Notes: a model not told the origin generated them from the sequence alone. 20,028 bases of DNA from Collimonas sp. UBA1456 (GCA_002325825.1 DCSW01000109.1:35128-55155), one strand, 5' to 3'; shown: positions 1 to 8,699, counted from the stretch's first letter. Numbers and translations are program-made.

Positions 1-358
1 AGCAACCGAATGCTACAACTTTATACAAACAACATTAAAAATAAAAAATTAACCAAATATACAAATATACATCATAATAAGCGGCCATTCTTTGCAAAAC
101 TGCAAATCGCATCTGGCAGAGTTGGCACCCTGAGTCCGCACGTCACATCAAGCTCCTTTGCACGACTCAGTCTGGTAACGCATGGGCAGAACAACTTGCC
201 AAGACTTACCGTGGCCCATCAACTTCATCCTACCGATATTCTTTATTTCTTCAAAGTTTTATCTACTATCTGGTCACTTGGGCACAGAGCGGAAAGGGAA
301 GTGAAATTCGCCGTGCTTCGAAAGATTATTAATTTCTATCCTGCCATGATTCTAGGCA
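1..358. other. Gene-free region downstream of ftsA (expected ftsZ leader)
   Basis: This stretch follows the ftsA stop codon on the minus strand and reaches the window edge. ftsZ normally follows ftsA, but I see no FtsZ N-terminus here: the minus-strand frames are broken by frequent stops. The outermost 60 bases are very AT-rich. It holds a candidate promoter (listed separately) and a 26-codon minus-strand ORF at 148-228. It also has a good Shine-Dalgarno-like AAAGGAG (minus strand, near 155-161) followed by ATG and immediately by TGA. A separated inverted repeat, CTGAGTC with GACTCAG, flanks that element at about 132-170. A second weak promoter-like pair (TTGCAA, 15 nt, TATGAT) lies near 67-95. 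The best reading is a long ftsZ leader or promoter region with ftsZ just beyond the edge. That is inference from gene order. Confidence 0.6.
227..254 (-). promoter_or_regulatory. Candidate sigma-70 promoter downstream of ftsA
   Basis: The minus strand carries TTGAAG (254-249), a 16-nt spacer and TAGGAT (232-227), each 4 of 6 to the consensus. It lies in the gene-free stretch after ftsA and could drive ftsZ beyond the window edge. The matches are modest and an AT-rich region yields such pairs by chance, so this is only a candidate. Confidence 0.25.
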
Positions 359-1591
359 TTAAAAATTTCCCAACACCCATTCCTTCATGCGCTGCCAGAT
401 CGCTTTCGCAGAACCCTCCTGGCGTGTCACGATATAGCCGCGCAAGTATTGCTTCTTGGCTTCCAACAGCAAACCCAACACCGTCGAATAACGTGGACTA
501 CGCACCACATCGGCTAGTTGGCCGTGATACTCCGGGGTCCCCAGACGCGCCGGCTTCAGAAAGATATCCTCGGCCAGCTCAATCATGCCCGACATCATCG
601 ACGAACCGCCAGTCAGCACTACACCGCTCGACAGCACTTCTTCGTAGCCCGACTCACGCACCACCTGGTGCACCAGCGCAAACAGCTCCTCGACGCGCGG
701 CTCAATCACTGCTGCCAGCGCCTGACGCGACAAGGTGCGCGGATTGCGATCGCCCAATCCCGGCACTTCCAGCATCTCGCCCGGATCAGCCAGAATTTGC
801 TTGGCCACGCCGTAGCGCAACTTGATTTCCTCTGCTTCGGCGGTCGGTGTGCGTAACGCCATCGCGATATCGTTAGTAATCTGATCCCCAGCAATCGGAA
901 TCACGGCGGTATGCCGGATCGCGCCTTCAGTAAACACCGCGACGTCAGTAGTGCCGCCGCCGATATCGACCAGTACCACGCCCAATTCTTTTTCATCCGG
1001 TGTTAGCACTGCATCGGCAGACGCCATCGGCTGCAGGATCAAGTCCGACACCTCCAGCCCGCAACGACGGATGGACTTGACGATGTTCTGCACCGCAGAA
1101 ACCGCACCGGTGACGATGTGCACCTTAACTTCAAGTCGGATTCCGCTCATGCTGATCGGTTCGCGTACATCCTCCTGGCTGTCGACAATAAATTCCTGCG
1201 GCACCGTATGCAGCAATTGTTGGTCGGTTGGGATGTTGACCGCCTTCGCCGTTTCTATAACGCGCGAGACATCGGCTGCGCTGACTTCTTTGTCCTTGAT
1301 CGCCACCATGCCGCTCGAATTAAAACTGCGAATGTGACTGCCGGCTATTCCAGTATAAACGTTGCGGATTTTGCAGTCGGCCATCAACTCGGCTTCTTCC
1401 AACGCTCTCTGGATCGATTCGACGGTGGCTTCAATGTTGACAACCACGCCTTTTTTCAGGCCCTTTGATTCCGCCTGCCCCAGTCCGATGACTTCGTGGC
1501 GTCCATCCACCAATACCTCGGCTACCACGGCCACCACCTTGGAGGTGCCGATGTCGAGTCCGACTATCAAATTTTTTGCGTCTTTTGTCAT
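359..1591 (-). CDS. ftsA: Cell division protein FtsA
   Basis: FtsA is the actin-like ATPase that tethers FtsZ filaments to the inner membrane and recruits later divisome proteins. The 410-residue product is close to the usual 410-420. Near the N-terminus it has the actin-fold phosphate-1 motif (GLDIGTSKVVAVVAEV, about residues 11-26), and later the phosphate-2 segment VVLVDIGGGTTDVAVF. The family 1C domain lies between the two actin subdomains. The C-terminus ends in a short amphipathic helix (GSAKAIWQRMKEWVLGNF), the membrane-targeting sequence. The ATG at 1591 is 10 nt after the ftsQ stop. No strong Shine-Dalgarno is visible; AGGAAAAA lies rather far upstream inside the end of ftsQ, so translational coupling is likely. 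It is the last dcw gene in the window. Confidence 0.97.
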   Translation of the reverse strand: MTKDAKNLIVGLDIGTSKVVAVVAEVLVDGRHEVIGLGQAESKGLKKGVVVNIEATVESIQRALEEAELMADCKIRNVYTGIAGSHIRSFNSSGMVAIKDKEVSAADVSRVIETAKAVNIPTDQQLLHTVPQEFIVDSQEDVREPISMSGIRLEVKVHIVTGAVSAVQNIVKSIRRCGLEVSDLILQPMASADAVLTPDEKELGVVLVDIGGGTTDVAVFTEGAIRHTAVIPIAGDQITNDIAMALRTPTAEAEEIKLRYGVAKQILADPGEMLEVPGLGDRNPRTLSRQALAAVIEPRVEELFALVHQVVRESGYEEVLSSGVVLTGGSSMMSGMIELAEDIFLKPARLGTPEYHGQLADVVRSPRYSTVLGLLLEAKKQYLRGYIVTRQEGSAKAIWQRMKEWVLGNF

Positions 1592-1601
1592 AATGTTTCG
1601 C

Positions 1602-2369
1602 TTATTTTTCCTGGCTTCCCAATCCGTCCGACAAACCGCTCGCCTTCAGCGCCAAGCCATTCGGATACCGCATATCCACACTTTCAATCCGGCCCTGCAA
1701 ACGTGACTTCAATTGCGGATAAACCTGCACCAGCCGCTCCACACGATCTTTCAACGTATCCTTGTTTTGCTCTCGTCCCAGCTCCACGGTCATGCCGTTG
1801 TCCAGCTTGAGGCTCCACGCATATCGGCTCGATAAATCGACCTCTACGGGATTCAAATCAATCGGCCCAAACCAGCGGCGAAAATCCGCCAGGCGCGCCA
1901 CCACATCCTTTTCACTGCCATTCGGACCGGAAAGACACAGCAACTCGCCGTCCTCTTCTGCCTCATCCAGATTCGCAGTAAACAAATCGCCATGCGCCGA
2001 CAGTAAACGTCCGTCATCGTCCCAGGTCGCCAGCGGCTGATGTTCTTCAATCATTACGATCAGCTTATTCGGCCATTCGCGCTGCACCGACGCCTTGCGC
2101 ACCCACGGCACCGATGCGAAGGCGACGCGCACCGCATCAAGATTGACGGTAAAGAAATTGCCCTTGATCCGCGGCAGTGCGCTGCCGCGGATGATCAACG
2201 GATTGACCCGCCGCAACTCGCTGTGCCCGATGCCTTCAACACGGATTTCCTTCAACGTGAACATCGGCCGCTGCGCCAACCACCAGATGCCGGCGCCCAA
2301 TAATGCAAGCACAGCGAAACCCAGCAAGGCGTTGGAGATTGCGTTCAGCATTTTGATGTCTTGCCACAT
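1602..2369 (-). CDS. ftsQ: Cell division protein FtsQ
   Basis: FtsQ is a bitopic inner-membrane protein that links early and late divisome parts through the FtsQLB complex. The 255-residue product has a short cytoplasmic N-terminus and one membrane segment at about residues 12-31. The POTRA domain then begins at MFTLKEIRVEG (about 36), followed by the FtsQ beta domain with the PWVRKASVQREWPNKL segment typical of the family. The ATG at 2369 lies 26 nt after the ddlB stop and has AAGG about 10 nt upstream. An in-frame Met at residue 7 is a weaker alternative start. Length and domain order match betaproteobacterial FtsQ. Confidence 0.95.
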   Translation of the reverse strand: MWQDIKMLNAISNALLGFAVLALLGAGIWWLAQRPMFTLKEIRVEGIGHSELRRVNPLIIRGSALPRIKGNFFTVNLDAVRVAFASVPWVRKASVQREWPNKLIVMIEEHQPLATWDDDGRLLSAHGDLFTANLDEAEEDGELLCLSGPNGSEKDVVARLADFRRWFGPIDLNPVEVDLSSRYAWSLKLDNGMTVELGREQNKDTLKDRVERLVQVYPQLKSRLQGRIESVDMRYPNGLALKASGLSDGLGSQEK

Positions 2370-2395
2370 GGTTATCGACCTTATCGCCTGAATCG

Positions 2396-3424
2396 TTAGG
2401 TATTTCTTTGAATCTTCACATCAGTCTTACTTACAGCCCACCCCGGCCTCCAATCTGTGCCAGGTTTCAGCTCAAGCGCTGCAAAAGTCAGTATTTCAAG
2501 GCACAAATCTTCGTAACTAATGCCCTCGGCTTTGGCCGCCATTGGCACCAGCGAGTGGCCAGTCATGCCGGGCGAAGTATTGATCTCGATCAAGAATGGT
2601 TCGTTATCCGTATCGCGCAACATGAAATCCACACGCGCCCAACCCTCGCATCCGATCGCCTTGTAAGCCTGCACTGCCAGCGACTTTATGCGATCGGTCA
2701 ATGTAGCACCCAACGGCGCAGGGCAGAAATACTTGGTGTCGTCGGTAAAATATTTGTTCTGATAATTGTAATTACCTTCTGGCGCCCGAATCTCGACGAT
2801 AGGCAACGCTCGCGCAGTGCGACCCGCGCCCAACACCGGCACGGTCAGTTCACGGCCACGAACAAATTCCTCGGCCAACACTACCTCATCGTATTTGGTG
2901 CACAGGACAAAACCTTCGCCCATATCGGAATAACCGGCCACCTTACTGATGCCGATGGTCGAACCTTCGCGCGACGCCTTCAGCATCAACGGCAAGCCAA
3001 GCACATCCGGCACCAAACGCAATTCTTTACGGGTGACGCTGTGCGCATCCAACACCATGAATTGCGGCGTTGGCAAATCCATGCTGCACCAGATACGCTT
3101 GGTCATCACCTTGTCCATTGCAATCGCTGACGCCATCACGCCCGGTCCGGTATAAGGGATACCGAGCTGCTCCAGTGCGCCTTGCAGTGTGCCATCTTCC
3201 CCGTAACGGCCATGCAACGCAATGAACACGCGATCAAATCTTTCCGCCGCCAGTTCCGACAGACCGCGCTCACCCGTATCAAACAGATGGGCATCGACAC
3301 CATGGCTTTTTAACGCCTTCAGCACGCCGTTGCCAGACATGATAGAAACTTCGCGCTCGGCCGAACGGCCGCCCAACAGTACGCCAACTTTTCCGAATTG
3401 CTTGCCTGTCATTTTTTCATTCAT
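2396..3424 (-). CDS. ddlB: D-alanine--D-alanine ligase (DdlB type)
   Basis: This cytoplasmic ATP-grasp enzyme joins two D-Ala molecules to make the dipeptide used by MurF. Visible motifs are GGRSAEREVS (residues 18-27, with Glu23 aligning with the D-Ala-binding Glu15 of E. coli DdlB), HGRYGEDGTLQG, the ATP-grasp loop KASREGSTIGI, and the metal and substrate segment FLIEINTSPGMTGHSLVP. The length of 342 is above the usual 305-320, mainly from a C-terminal tail of about 25 residues (KPGTDWRPGWAVSKTD and onward). The start is ambiguous between ATG at 3424 and the in-frame ATG at 3412; GTTAAGAG lies just upstream. The gap after murC is 14 nt. Placement between murC and ftsQ is the standard dcw position. 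Confidence 0.95.
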   Translation of the reverse strand: MNEKMTGKQFGKVGVLLGGRSAEREVSIMSGNGVLKALKSHGVDAHLFDTGERGLSELAAERFDRVFIALHGRYGEDGTLQGALEQLGIPYTGPGVMASAIAMDKVMTKRIWCSMDLPTPQFMVLDAHSVTRKELRLVPDVLGLPLMLKASREGSTIGISKVAGYSDMGEGFVLCTKYDEVVLAEEFVRGRELTVPVLGAGRTARALPIVEIRAPEGNYNYQNKYFTDDTKYFCPAPLGATLTDRIKSLAVQAYKAIGCEGWARVDFMLRDTDNEPFLIEINTSPGMTGHSLVPMAAKAEGISYEDLCLEILTFAALELKPGTDWRPGWAVSKTDVKIQRNT

Positions 3425-3438
3425 CTCTTAACTCACGC

Positions 3439-4845
3439 TCATTGTTCTGTCAGTTGCGCCAACTTGGCCGGCACGCCGCTAATCGAACCGGCTCCCATGG
3501 TCATCACCACATCGCCATCGCGCACAATGTTCATGACCGAGGTTGGCATGTCGTCGATATCTTTGACGAACACCAGTTCGTTCATACCGGCAACCCGTAA
3601 CGCGTGCGCCAGCGCACGCCCGTCTGCGGCGACAATCGGTGACTCGCCAGCGGCGTAAATTTCGGCTAACACCAGTACATCGACTGTCGACAGAACCTTG
3701 ACAAAATCCTCGAACAAATCACGGGTCCGGGTATAGCGGTGCGGCTGAAACGCCAGCACCAAGCGTCGCCCGGGATAGGCGCCGCGCGCTGCCGCGATCG
3801 TCGCAGCGGTTTCTGCCGGATGGTGGCCATAGTCGTCGACTAGTAAGAAATCACCGTTCGGATTGCCCGCAACGTCTTGCAGTTTTATTTCGCCGTAACG
3901 GGTGAACCGCCGTCCGACACCGTTGAATTCGGTCAGGGCTTGCTGGATCGCCGCGTCTGCGACGCCTAGTTCGCGCGCAATCGCAATCGCCGCGCAAGCA
4001 TTCTGAATGTTGTGCATACCAGGCTGATTCAAGCTGATAGGCATCGCCGGATAGCCTTTTTGCATTACCGTGAATTGCATATGACCGGCGACCGCCTTGG
4101 CATCGATGGCGCGTACATCGGCATCGGCATGAAAACCATAGGTGGTGATCAACTTGGAGATCTGCGGCATAATTGCACGCACATTGGCATCATCCATGCA
4201 CAACACCGCGATGCCGTAGAATGGTAGACGCTGAGTGAATTCGACAAACGCCTGCTTCAACTTACCGAAATCGTGATCATAGGTTTCCATATGATCGGCA
4301 TCGATATTGGTGATCACCTCGATCACGGGCGACAAGTTCAGGAACGAGGCATCCGACTCATCGGCTTCAGCCACAATGAAATCGCCTGAACCCAGCTTGG
4401 CGTTGGCGCCGGCACTCGTCAAGCGGCCACCGATCACGAACGTCGGATCCAGGCCACCCTGCGCCAGCACGCTAGCCACTAGACTGGTGGTAGTGGTTTT
4501 GCCATGGGTACCGGCAATCGCGATGCCGCGCTTCAGGCGCATCAGCTCGGCCAGCATAACCGCGCGCGGCACGATCGGAATATGCTTCTCGCATGCAGCG
4601 ATGACCTCGGGGTTATCTGCCTGCACTGCGGTCGATGTGACGATCACATGAGCCTGACCGATATTCGCGGCGGCATGGCCTCTGCTGATCTTGGCACCAA
4701 GACTAGCCAGACGACGGGTGGCCGCGTTGTCGCCCAGATCGGAACCAGAAACCGTGTAACCGAGATTTAGCAGCACTTCAGCAATGCCGTTCATGCCGCT
4801 GCCGCCGATGCCGACGAAATGGATATTTTTAACTTTATGTTTCAT
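3439..4845 (-). CDS. murC: UDP-N-acetylmuramate--L-alanine ligase
   Basis: MurC adds L-Ala to UDP-MurNAc, the first amino-acid step of peptidoglycan precursor synthesis, in the cytoplasm. The 468-residue product has the usual three Mur-ligase domains. These are an N-terminal UDP-binding Rossmann domain (HFVGIGGSGMNGIAEVL, residues 9-25), a central ATPase domain with the P-loop GTHGKTTTT (112-120), and a C-terminal domain with DDYGHHPAE and QPHRYTRT. The His in the P-loop (GTHGKT rather than GTNGKT) is typical of MurC. The ATG at 4845 lies inside the end of murG, giving an 11-bp overlap that implies coupled translation. Confidence 0.97.
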   Translation of the reverse strand: MKHKVKNIHFVGIGGSGMNGIAEVLLNLGYTVSGSDLGDNAATRRLASLGAKISRGHAAANIGQAHVIVTSTAVQADNPEVIAACEKHIPIVPRAVMLAELMRLKRGIAIAGTHGKTTTTSLVASVLAQGGLDPTFVIGGRLTSAGANAKLGSGDFIVAEADESDASFLNLSPVIEVITNIDADHMETYDHDFGKLKQAFVEFTQRLPFYGIAVLCMDDANVRAIMPQISKLITTYGFHADADVRAIDAKAVAGHMQFTVMQKGYPAMPISLNQPGMHNIQNACAAIAIARELGVADAAIQQALTEFNGVGRRFTRYGEIKLQDVAGNPNGDFLLVDDYGHHPAETAATIAAARGAYPGRRLVLAFQPHRYTRTRDLFEDFVKVLSTVDVLVLAEIYAAGESPIVAADGRALAHALRVAGMNELVFVKDIDDMPTSVMNIVRDGDVVMTMGAGSISGVPAKLAQLTEQ

Positions 4846-5932
4846 GCTGCGTACCCGCTAATTCTTCAAGAACCTGCGCGATGGCTTGATTTGCATCGCG
4901 TCGGCCGTTTCCATATGCTGCCTGCGCCATTGTCTGGCAGTCCTCGCGCGAGAGCCGCGTCAACAACGCAGCTAAGCGTTCTTTATTCAATTCTGTTTGC
5001 GGCAAATGGATCGCTGCCTTCTGGCTCGCCATCCATTTCGCATTGTCACGCTGATGCGAGGTGGTCGATACCACCAACGGCACCAACACGCTTGCGACGC
5101 CGGCGGCGGTCAACTCCGATACCGTGATGGCACCGGCACGACAGATCACCAGATCGGCATCGGTATAACGGCGCGGCATGTCATCGATAAACGCCACCAC
5201 CTCGGCCGTCACGCCTACTGATGCATAGGCGCTGCGCAACGCATCGATATGCTGCTTGCCGGATTGATGCGTGATGCTGGGCCGCAATCCAGTTGGAATC
5301 AAGGCCAACGCCCCAGGCAAGCAATCGTTCAACGCTTTCGCACCAAGGCTGCCGCCCACCACCAGCAAATGCAAAGGACCGCTGCGCCCACAGTAACGCT
5401 GCCCAGGCAATGACAACGCCATGATTTCCTTGCGCACCGGGTTGCCGGTGACCAGCGCCTTGCTAGCGGCCCAGCCGAAATCCGCAGGAAAACCGAACAG
5501 CACTCGTTTTGCCAACGGTGCCAGGGTCTTGTTCGACAACAGCAAGGCAGCATCGGCATTCACCAATACCAACGGCACGCCGCGCAAGCGCGCCATTGCG
5601 CCGCCCGGCACCGTAACGTAGCCACCCATGCCCAGCACCACATCGGCCTGACGTCGAGCGAGGATACGGAAACAGGTGGGAAAACTCAGCAACATGCGCC
5701 AAATGCCGCGCGGCGTATGCGCCATGCCATTACCACGCAAGCCGGCGAACACGATCTTGTCCATCTCGATACCATGCTGCGGCACCAGGTCGGACTCCAT
5801 GCCATGCGTCGTACCCAGCCAGCTTACTTGCCAACCGCGCGCGCGCATGGTGTCGGCAATCGCCAATCCCGGGAATATATGGCCGCCAGTCCCTGCGGCC
5901 ATGATAACCAGACGTTTCATGTTCGATGTCAT
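4835..5932 (-). CDS. murG: Lipid II synthase MurG (variant with altered HEQN block)
   Basis: MurG is the GT-B glycosyltransferase that moves GlcNAc from UDP-GlcNAc to lipid I, forming lipid II on the inner face of the membrane. The 365-residue product has AAGTGGHIFPGLA (12-24; Thr15 and His18 match E. coli numbering), GMGGY (101-105, Tyr105 kept), VVGGSLGAKALN (191-202) and the donor-site AGAITVSEL (266-274). Two blocks deviate. The canonical HEQN is VNAD here (124-127), although Asn134 is retained. The usual DDHQ-N-A segment reads STTSHQRDNA (289-298). I recall this form from Comamonadaceae and Oxalobacteraceae, so it is probably a functional lineage variant. The ATG at 5932 overlaps ftsW by 4 bp (ATGA); the ATG at 5920 (MKRLVIM) is an alternative start. 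Confidence 0.95.
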   Translation of the reverse strand: MTSNMKRLVIMAAGTGGHIFPGLAIADTMRARGWQVSWLGTTHGMESDLVPQHGIEMDKIVFAGLRGNGMAHTPRGIWRMLLSFPTCFRILARRQADVVLGMGGYVTVPGGAMARLRGVPLVLVNADAALLLSNKTLAPLAKRVLFGFPADFGWAASKALVTGNPVRKEIMALSLPGQRYCGRSGPLHLLVVGGSLGAKALNDCLPGALALIPTGLRPSITHQSGKQHIDALRSAYASVGVTAEVVAFIDDMPRRYTDADLVICRAGAITVSELTAAGVASVLVPLVVSTTSHQRDNAKWMASQKAAIHLPQTELNKERLAALLTRLSREDCQTMAQAAYGNGRRDANQAIAQVLEELAGTQHET

Positions 5933-7158
5933 GCGCGTCCTCCGCGCATCAGAACCCGGTTTTCATAATCGATGCGCAGCAAAATCGCCAGGCCGATGCA
6001 ATTGATCAACACCCCAGATCCGCCGTAGCTCATCAACGGCAAAGTCAATCCCTTGGTAGGCAGCAAACCGAGATTGACGCCCATATTGATGAACGTCTGC
6101 ACACCGATCCAGATGCCGATCCCTTTGGCGGTCAGACCGGCAAAAGTCTGCTCCATTGCAATCGCCTGGCGGCCGATTTCAAATAAGCGCTTGATGATCC
6201 AATAGAACAGCATGACGACAACTAGCACGCCGGCGAAGCCTAATTCTTCGCCGATCACCGCCAGCAAAAAGTCGGTATGCGCTTCCGGCAAATAATGCAG
6301 CTTCTCGACGCTGGCGCCGAGACCGACTCCAAACAATTCACCGCGTCCAAAGGCGATCAGGGAATGAGATAATTGATAAGCCTTGCCCAATGCATTTTCT
6401 TCCGCCCATGGATTCAAATAAGCGAAAATCCGTTCACGACGCCATGGCGACAACCAGATCACCATCGTAAATATCCCCGCCAACATCACACCGATGCCGC
6501 CGAACCAGATACCATTGATGCCGCCGAGAAACAGGATACCCATGACAATACAGACAATCACGCCAAGTGCGCCGAGATCCGGCTCCAGCATCAGCAATAG
6601 GCCAACCAGCCCGACCGCGGCAGTCATCGGCAGAAACCCCTTGGTCAGTTTATGCATCACGTGCTGTTTGCGCACCGTGTAATTGGCGGCATACAGAACG
6701 ATGAACAGCTTCATTAATTCCGACGGTTGCAGGTTGAAGACACGAAACGACAGCCAGCGCTTGGCGCCATTAGCACCGCGACCCAAGCCGGGCACAAGCA
6801 CCGCTGCCAGCAGAATCAGCGTGATCACAAACAGGTATGGCGCCCAACGCTGCCAGGTCGCAATCGGTATATGAAACGTCAGCATTCCGGCAACCAGCGA
6901 GACGCAGATGAAAATCGCTTGTCGCACCAGGAAGTGATAATTCGTATAGTTCGCATACTTGGGCGAATCGGGTAGCGCGATCGAGGCCGAATATACCATC
7001 ACCAAGCCGAACAGCATCAGCAACACAACCACCCAAACCAGTGGTTGGTCGTATTCCATCATTTTCGAACGCTGAACACCAAGTTTCTGGCTATCTGGCG
7101 ACCGCGCCGCTGACGCAGCCGTAGATTTCTCTGAAAATAAGGGAAAGGCGAATTTCAT
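5929..7158 (-). CDS. ftsW: Septal peptidoglycan glycosyltransferase FtsW
   Basis: FtsW is the SEDS-family polymerase that builds septal glycan strands from lipid II in partnership with FtsI. The 409-residue product has a polar N-terminal tail of about 35 residues and then roughly ten membrane segments. Family signatures seen are GLVMVYSAS (51-59), GRGANGAKRWL (126-136), QPSELMK (144-150), MLEPDLGA, the large periplasmic loop with LPEAHTDF (290-297; Asp296 aligns with the catalytic Asp297 of E. coli FtsW), and GLTLPLMSYGGSG near the C-terminus. It overlaps both neighbours (murD upstream, murG downstream) by 4 bp. The start at 7158 is supported by that ATGA overlap. Confidence 0.97.
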   Translation of the reverse strand: MKFAFPLFSEKSTAASAARSPDSQKLGVQRSKMMEYDQPLVWVVVLLMLFGLVMVYSASIALPDSPKYANYTNYHFLVRQAIFICVSLVAGMLTFHIPIATWQRWAPYLFVITLILLAAVLVPGLGRGANGAKRWLSFRVFNLQPSELMKLFIVLYAANYTVRKQHVMHKLTKGFLPMTAAVGLVGLLLMLEPDLGALGVIVCIVMGILFLGGINGIWFGGIGVMLAGIFTMVIWLSPWRRERIFAYLNPWAEENALGKAYQLSHSLIAFGRGELFGVGLGASVEKLHYLPEAHTDFLLAVIGEELGFAGVLVVVMLFYWIIKRLFEIGRQAIAMEQTFAGLTAKGIGIWIGVQTFINMGVNLGLLPTKGLTLPLMSYGGSGVLINCIGLAILLRIDYENRVLMRGGRA

Positions 7159-8687
7159 AGTTCAACCTCGCCGCGCAACAACGCTAGCTCACGCACCGCA
7201 TCGACGAACACCTGCGCGCGGTGCTCGTAATTGCGGAACATATCGAAACTTGCACAACCAGGTGACAGTAATACGACATCGCCGGGTTGGGCCAGCTCGG
7301 TAGCACGCGTGACGGCTTGCTTCAACGTAGCGCAGGCGACAATCTCAATTCCGGTAGTTTCCAGACAGCTGGCTACGGCCGCACGGATTGCCGTGGCATC
7401 GCGGCCGATTAGCAGCAGCACGCGACCGTAGACTGCCAGTGGCTCCGCTAGGGGAGCAAAATCTTGTCCCTTACCTTCGCCACCGGCGATCAGCAACAAG
7501 CGGCTGGCATTGCCATCACCATCCGAGCCGCGACCGAGGCCGTTCAGTGCCGCTACCGTCGCGCCAACATTGGTTCCCTTGCTGTCGTCGTAATATTCGA
7601 CACCGCCAATGGTAGCGACCAACTCAATCCGATGCGGTTCGCCGTGATAATCGCGCAAACCATGCAACAACGGCGCAAAAGGCAAACCGATGGCACGACA
7701 TAATGCTAGCGCTGCCAACGCATTCGCCGCATTGTGACGACCACGAACACGCAGCGCATCGGTCGGCATCAAGCGCTTGAGCGTGACAGGAAGCAGTGCC
7801 AGCTGTTCTTTTTTACTATGGCGTTTCCCCACACACTCCTCTTCGTCGTCCGGCACCGCCACCGACAGCCATTGCATACCGTTATCGCTAATTAAGCCAA
7901 AACAATCGCCTTCGTGCGGCTCGTCAAAGCCAAAGCTGAGGCTGCTGCCGTTCTTGAATTGCATGGTCAATGGATCGTCACGATTCAGTACGCGAATAGT
8001 GTTGGCGCCGAAAATGTTCGCCTTGTGGGCGACATACGATTCCATATCGCCATGCCATTCGAGATGATCCTGGCTAATGTTCAGGATGGTCGCGGCATCG
8101 GCTTGCAGGCTGCAAGTTGCATGCAACTGGAAACTCGACAGCTCCAGCACCCAGACCTGCGGCAGCGCGTCTTTTTTCAGCACGCTGCGCAATACATCGA
8201 GCGCAGCCGGGCTGATATTGCCGGCCACCTGCACCGTCAAGCCAGCGCGTTCGCACAACAGGCCGGTCAGTCTGGTAACGGTCGTCTTGCCGTTGGTGCC
8301 GGTAATGGCGATCACTTTAGGCACATAGCCCCGGCTCTCGCGCAACGCCGACAACGCTTGCGAAAACACTTCGATCTCGCCCCAAACCGGAATATTGCGG
8401 TCTGTCGCAGCCGGCAGAATATCCTTCAATTCGCGGCTTGGCGCCAAACCCGGGCTGGTCACCGCAAAATCGATGCCGTCCAACAGGCTGGAGGCAAAAC
8501 CCCCGCCGTCGCCGGAGGCGACAAATTCCACTGCCGGGATTGCCTGCAACAACAACGGCAAGCGTTCCGGTGCACTGCGCGTATCGGCGACGCGCACGGT
8601 GGCGCCGCAATGTGCCAGCCAAAATGCGGATGCCAGGCCCGATTCGCCCAAGCCCAATACCAGAACATGTTTACCCGTATAGTTCAT
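7155..8687 (-). CDS. murD: UDP-N-acetylmuramoyl-L-alanine--D-glutamate ligase
   Basis: MurD adds D-Glu to UDP-MurNAc-L-Ala in the cytoplasm. Visible motifs are the N-terminal nucleotide fold (VLVLGLGESGLAS, 8-20), the P-loop GTNGKTT (130-136), LELSSFQL (181-188), NISQDHLEWH (203-212), GRHNAANALAA (316-326) and YDDSKGTN in the C-terminal domain. At 510 residues it is well above the 438 of E. coli MurD. Much of the excess sits in the central domain between about residues 255 and 310, a charged stretch (PDDEEECVGKRHSKKEQ) before the GRHN motif; I read this as a lineage-specific insertion. The start at 8687 lies 12 nt after the mraY stop, and the stop overlaps ftsW by 4 bp. Confidence 0.96.
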   Translation of the reverse strand: MNYTGKHVLVLGLGESGLASAFWLAHCGATVRVADTRSAPERLPLLLQAIPAVEFVASGDGGGFASSLLDGIDFAVTSPGLAPSRELKDILPAATDRNIPVWGEIEVFSQALSALRESRGYVPKVIAITGTNGKTTVTRLTGLLCERAGLTVQVAGNISPAALDVLRSVLKKDALPQVWVLELSSFQLHATCSLQADAATILNISQDHLEWHGDMESYVAHKANIFGANTIRVLNRDDPLTMQFKNGSSLSFGFDEPHEGDCFGLISDNGMQWLSVAVPDDEEECVGKRHSKKEQLALLPVTLKRLMPTDALRVRGRHNAANALAALALCRAIGLPFAPLLHGLRDYHGEPHRIELVATIGGVEYYDDSKGTNVGATVAALNGLGRGSDGDGNASRLLLIAGGEGKGQDFAPLAEPLAVYGRVLLLIGRDATAIRAAVASCLETTGIEIVACATLKQAVTRATELAQPGDVVLLSPGCASFDMFRNYEHRAQVFVDAVRELALLRGEVEL

Positions 8688-8699
8688 TACTGCGACTCA

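Noticed and set aside
167..180. 14-bp sequence TCAGTCTGGTAACG repeated at 8267-8280
   Set aside because: About one such exact match is expected by chance in 20 kb, and the second copy is inside murD coding sequence.
10..825. 271-codon plus-strand ORF spanning the ftsA end and the gap
   Set aside because: It is mostly antisense to ftsA, and its residue composition (Pro, Ser, Arg rich) is typical of a shadow frame.
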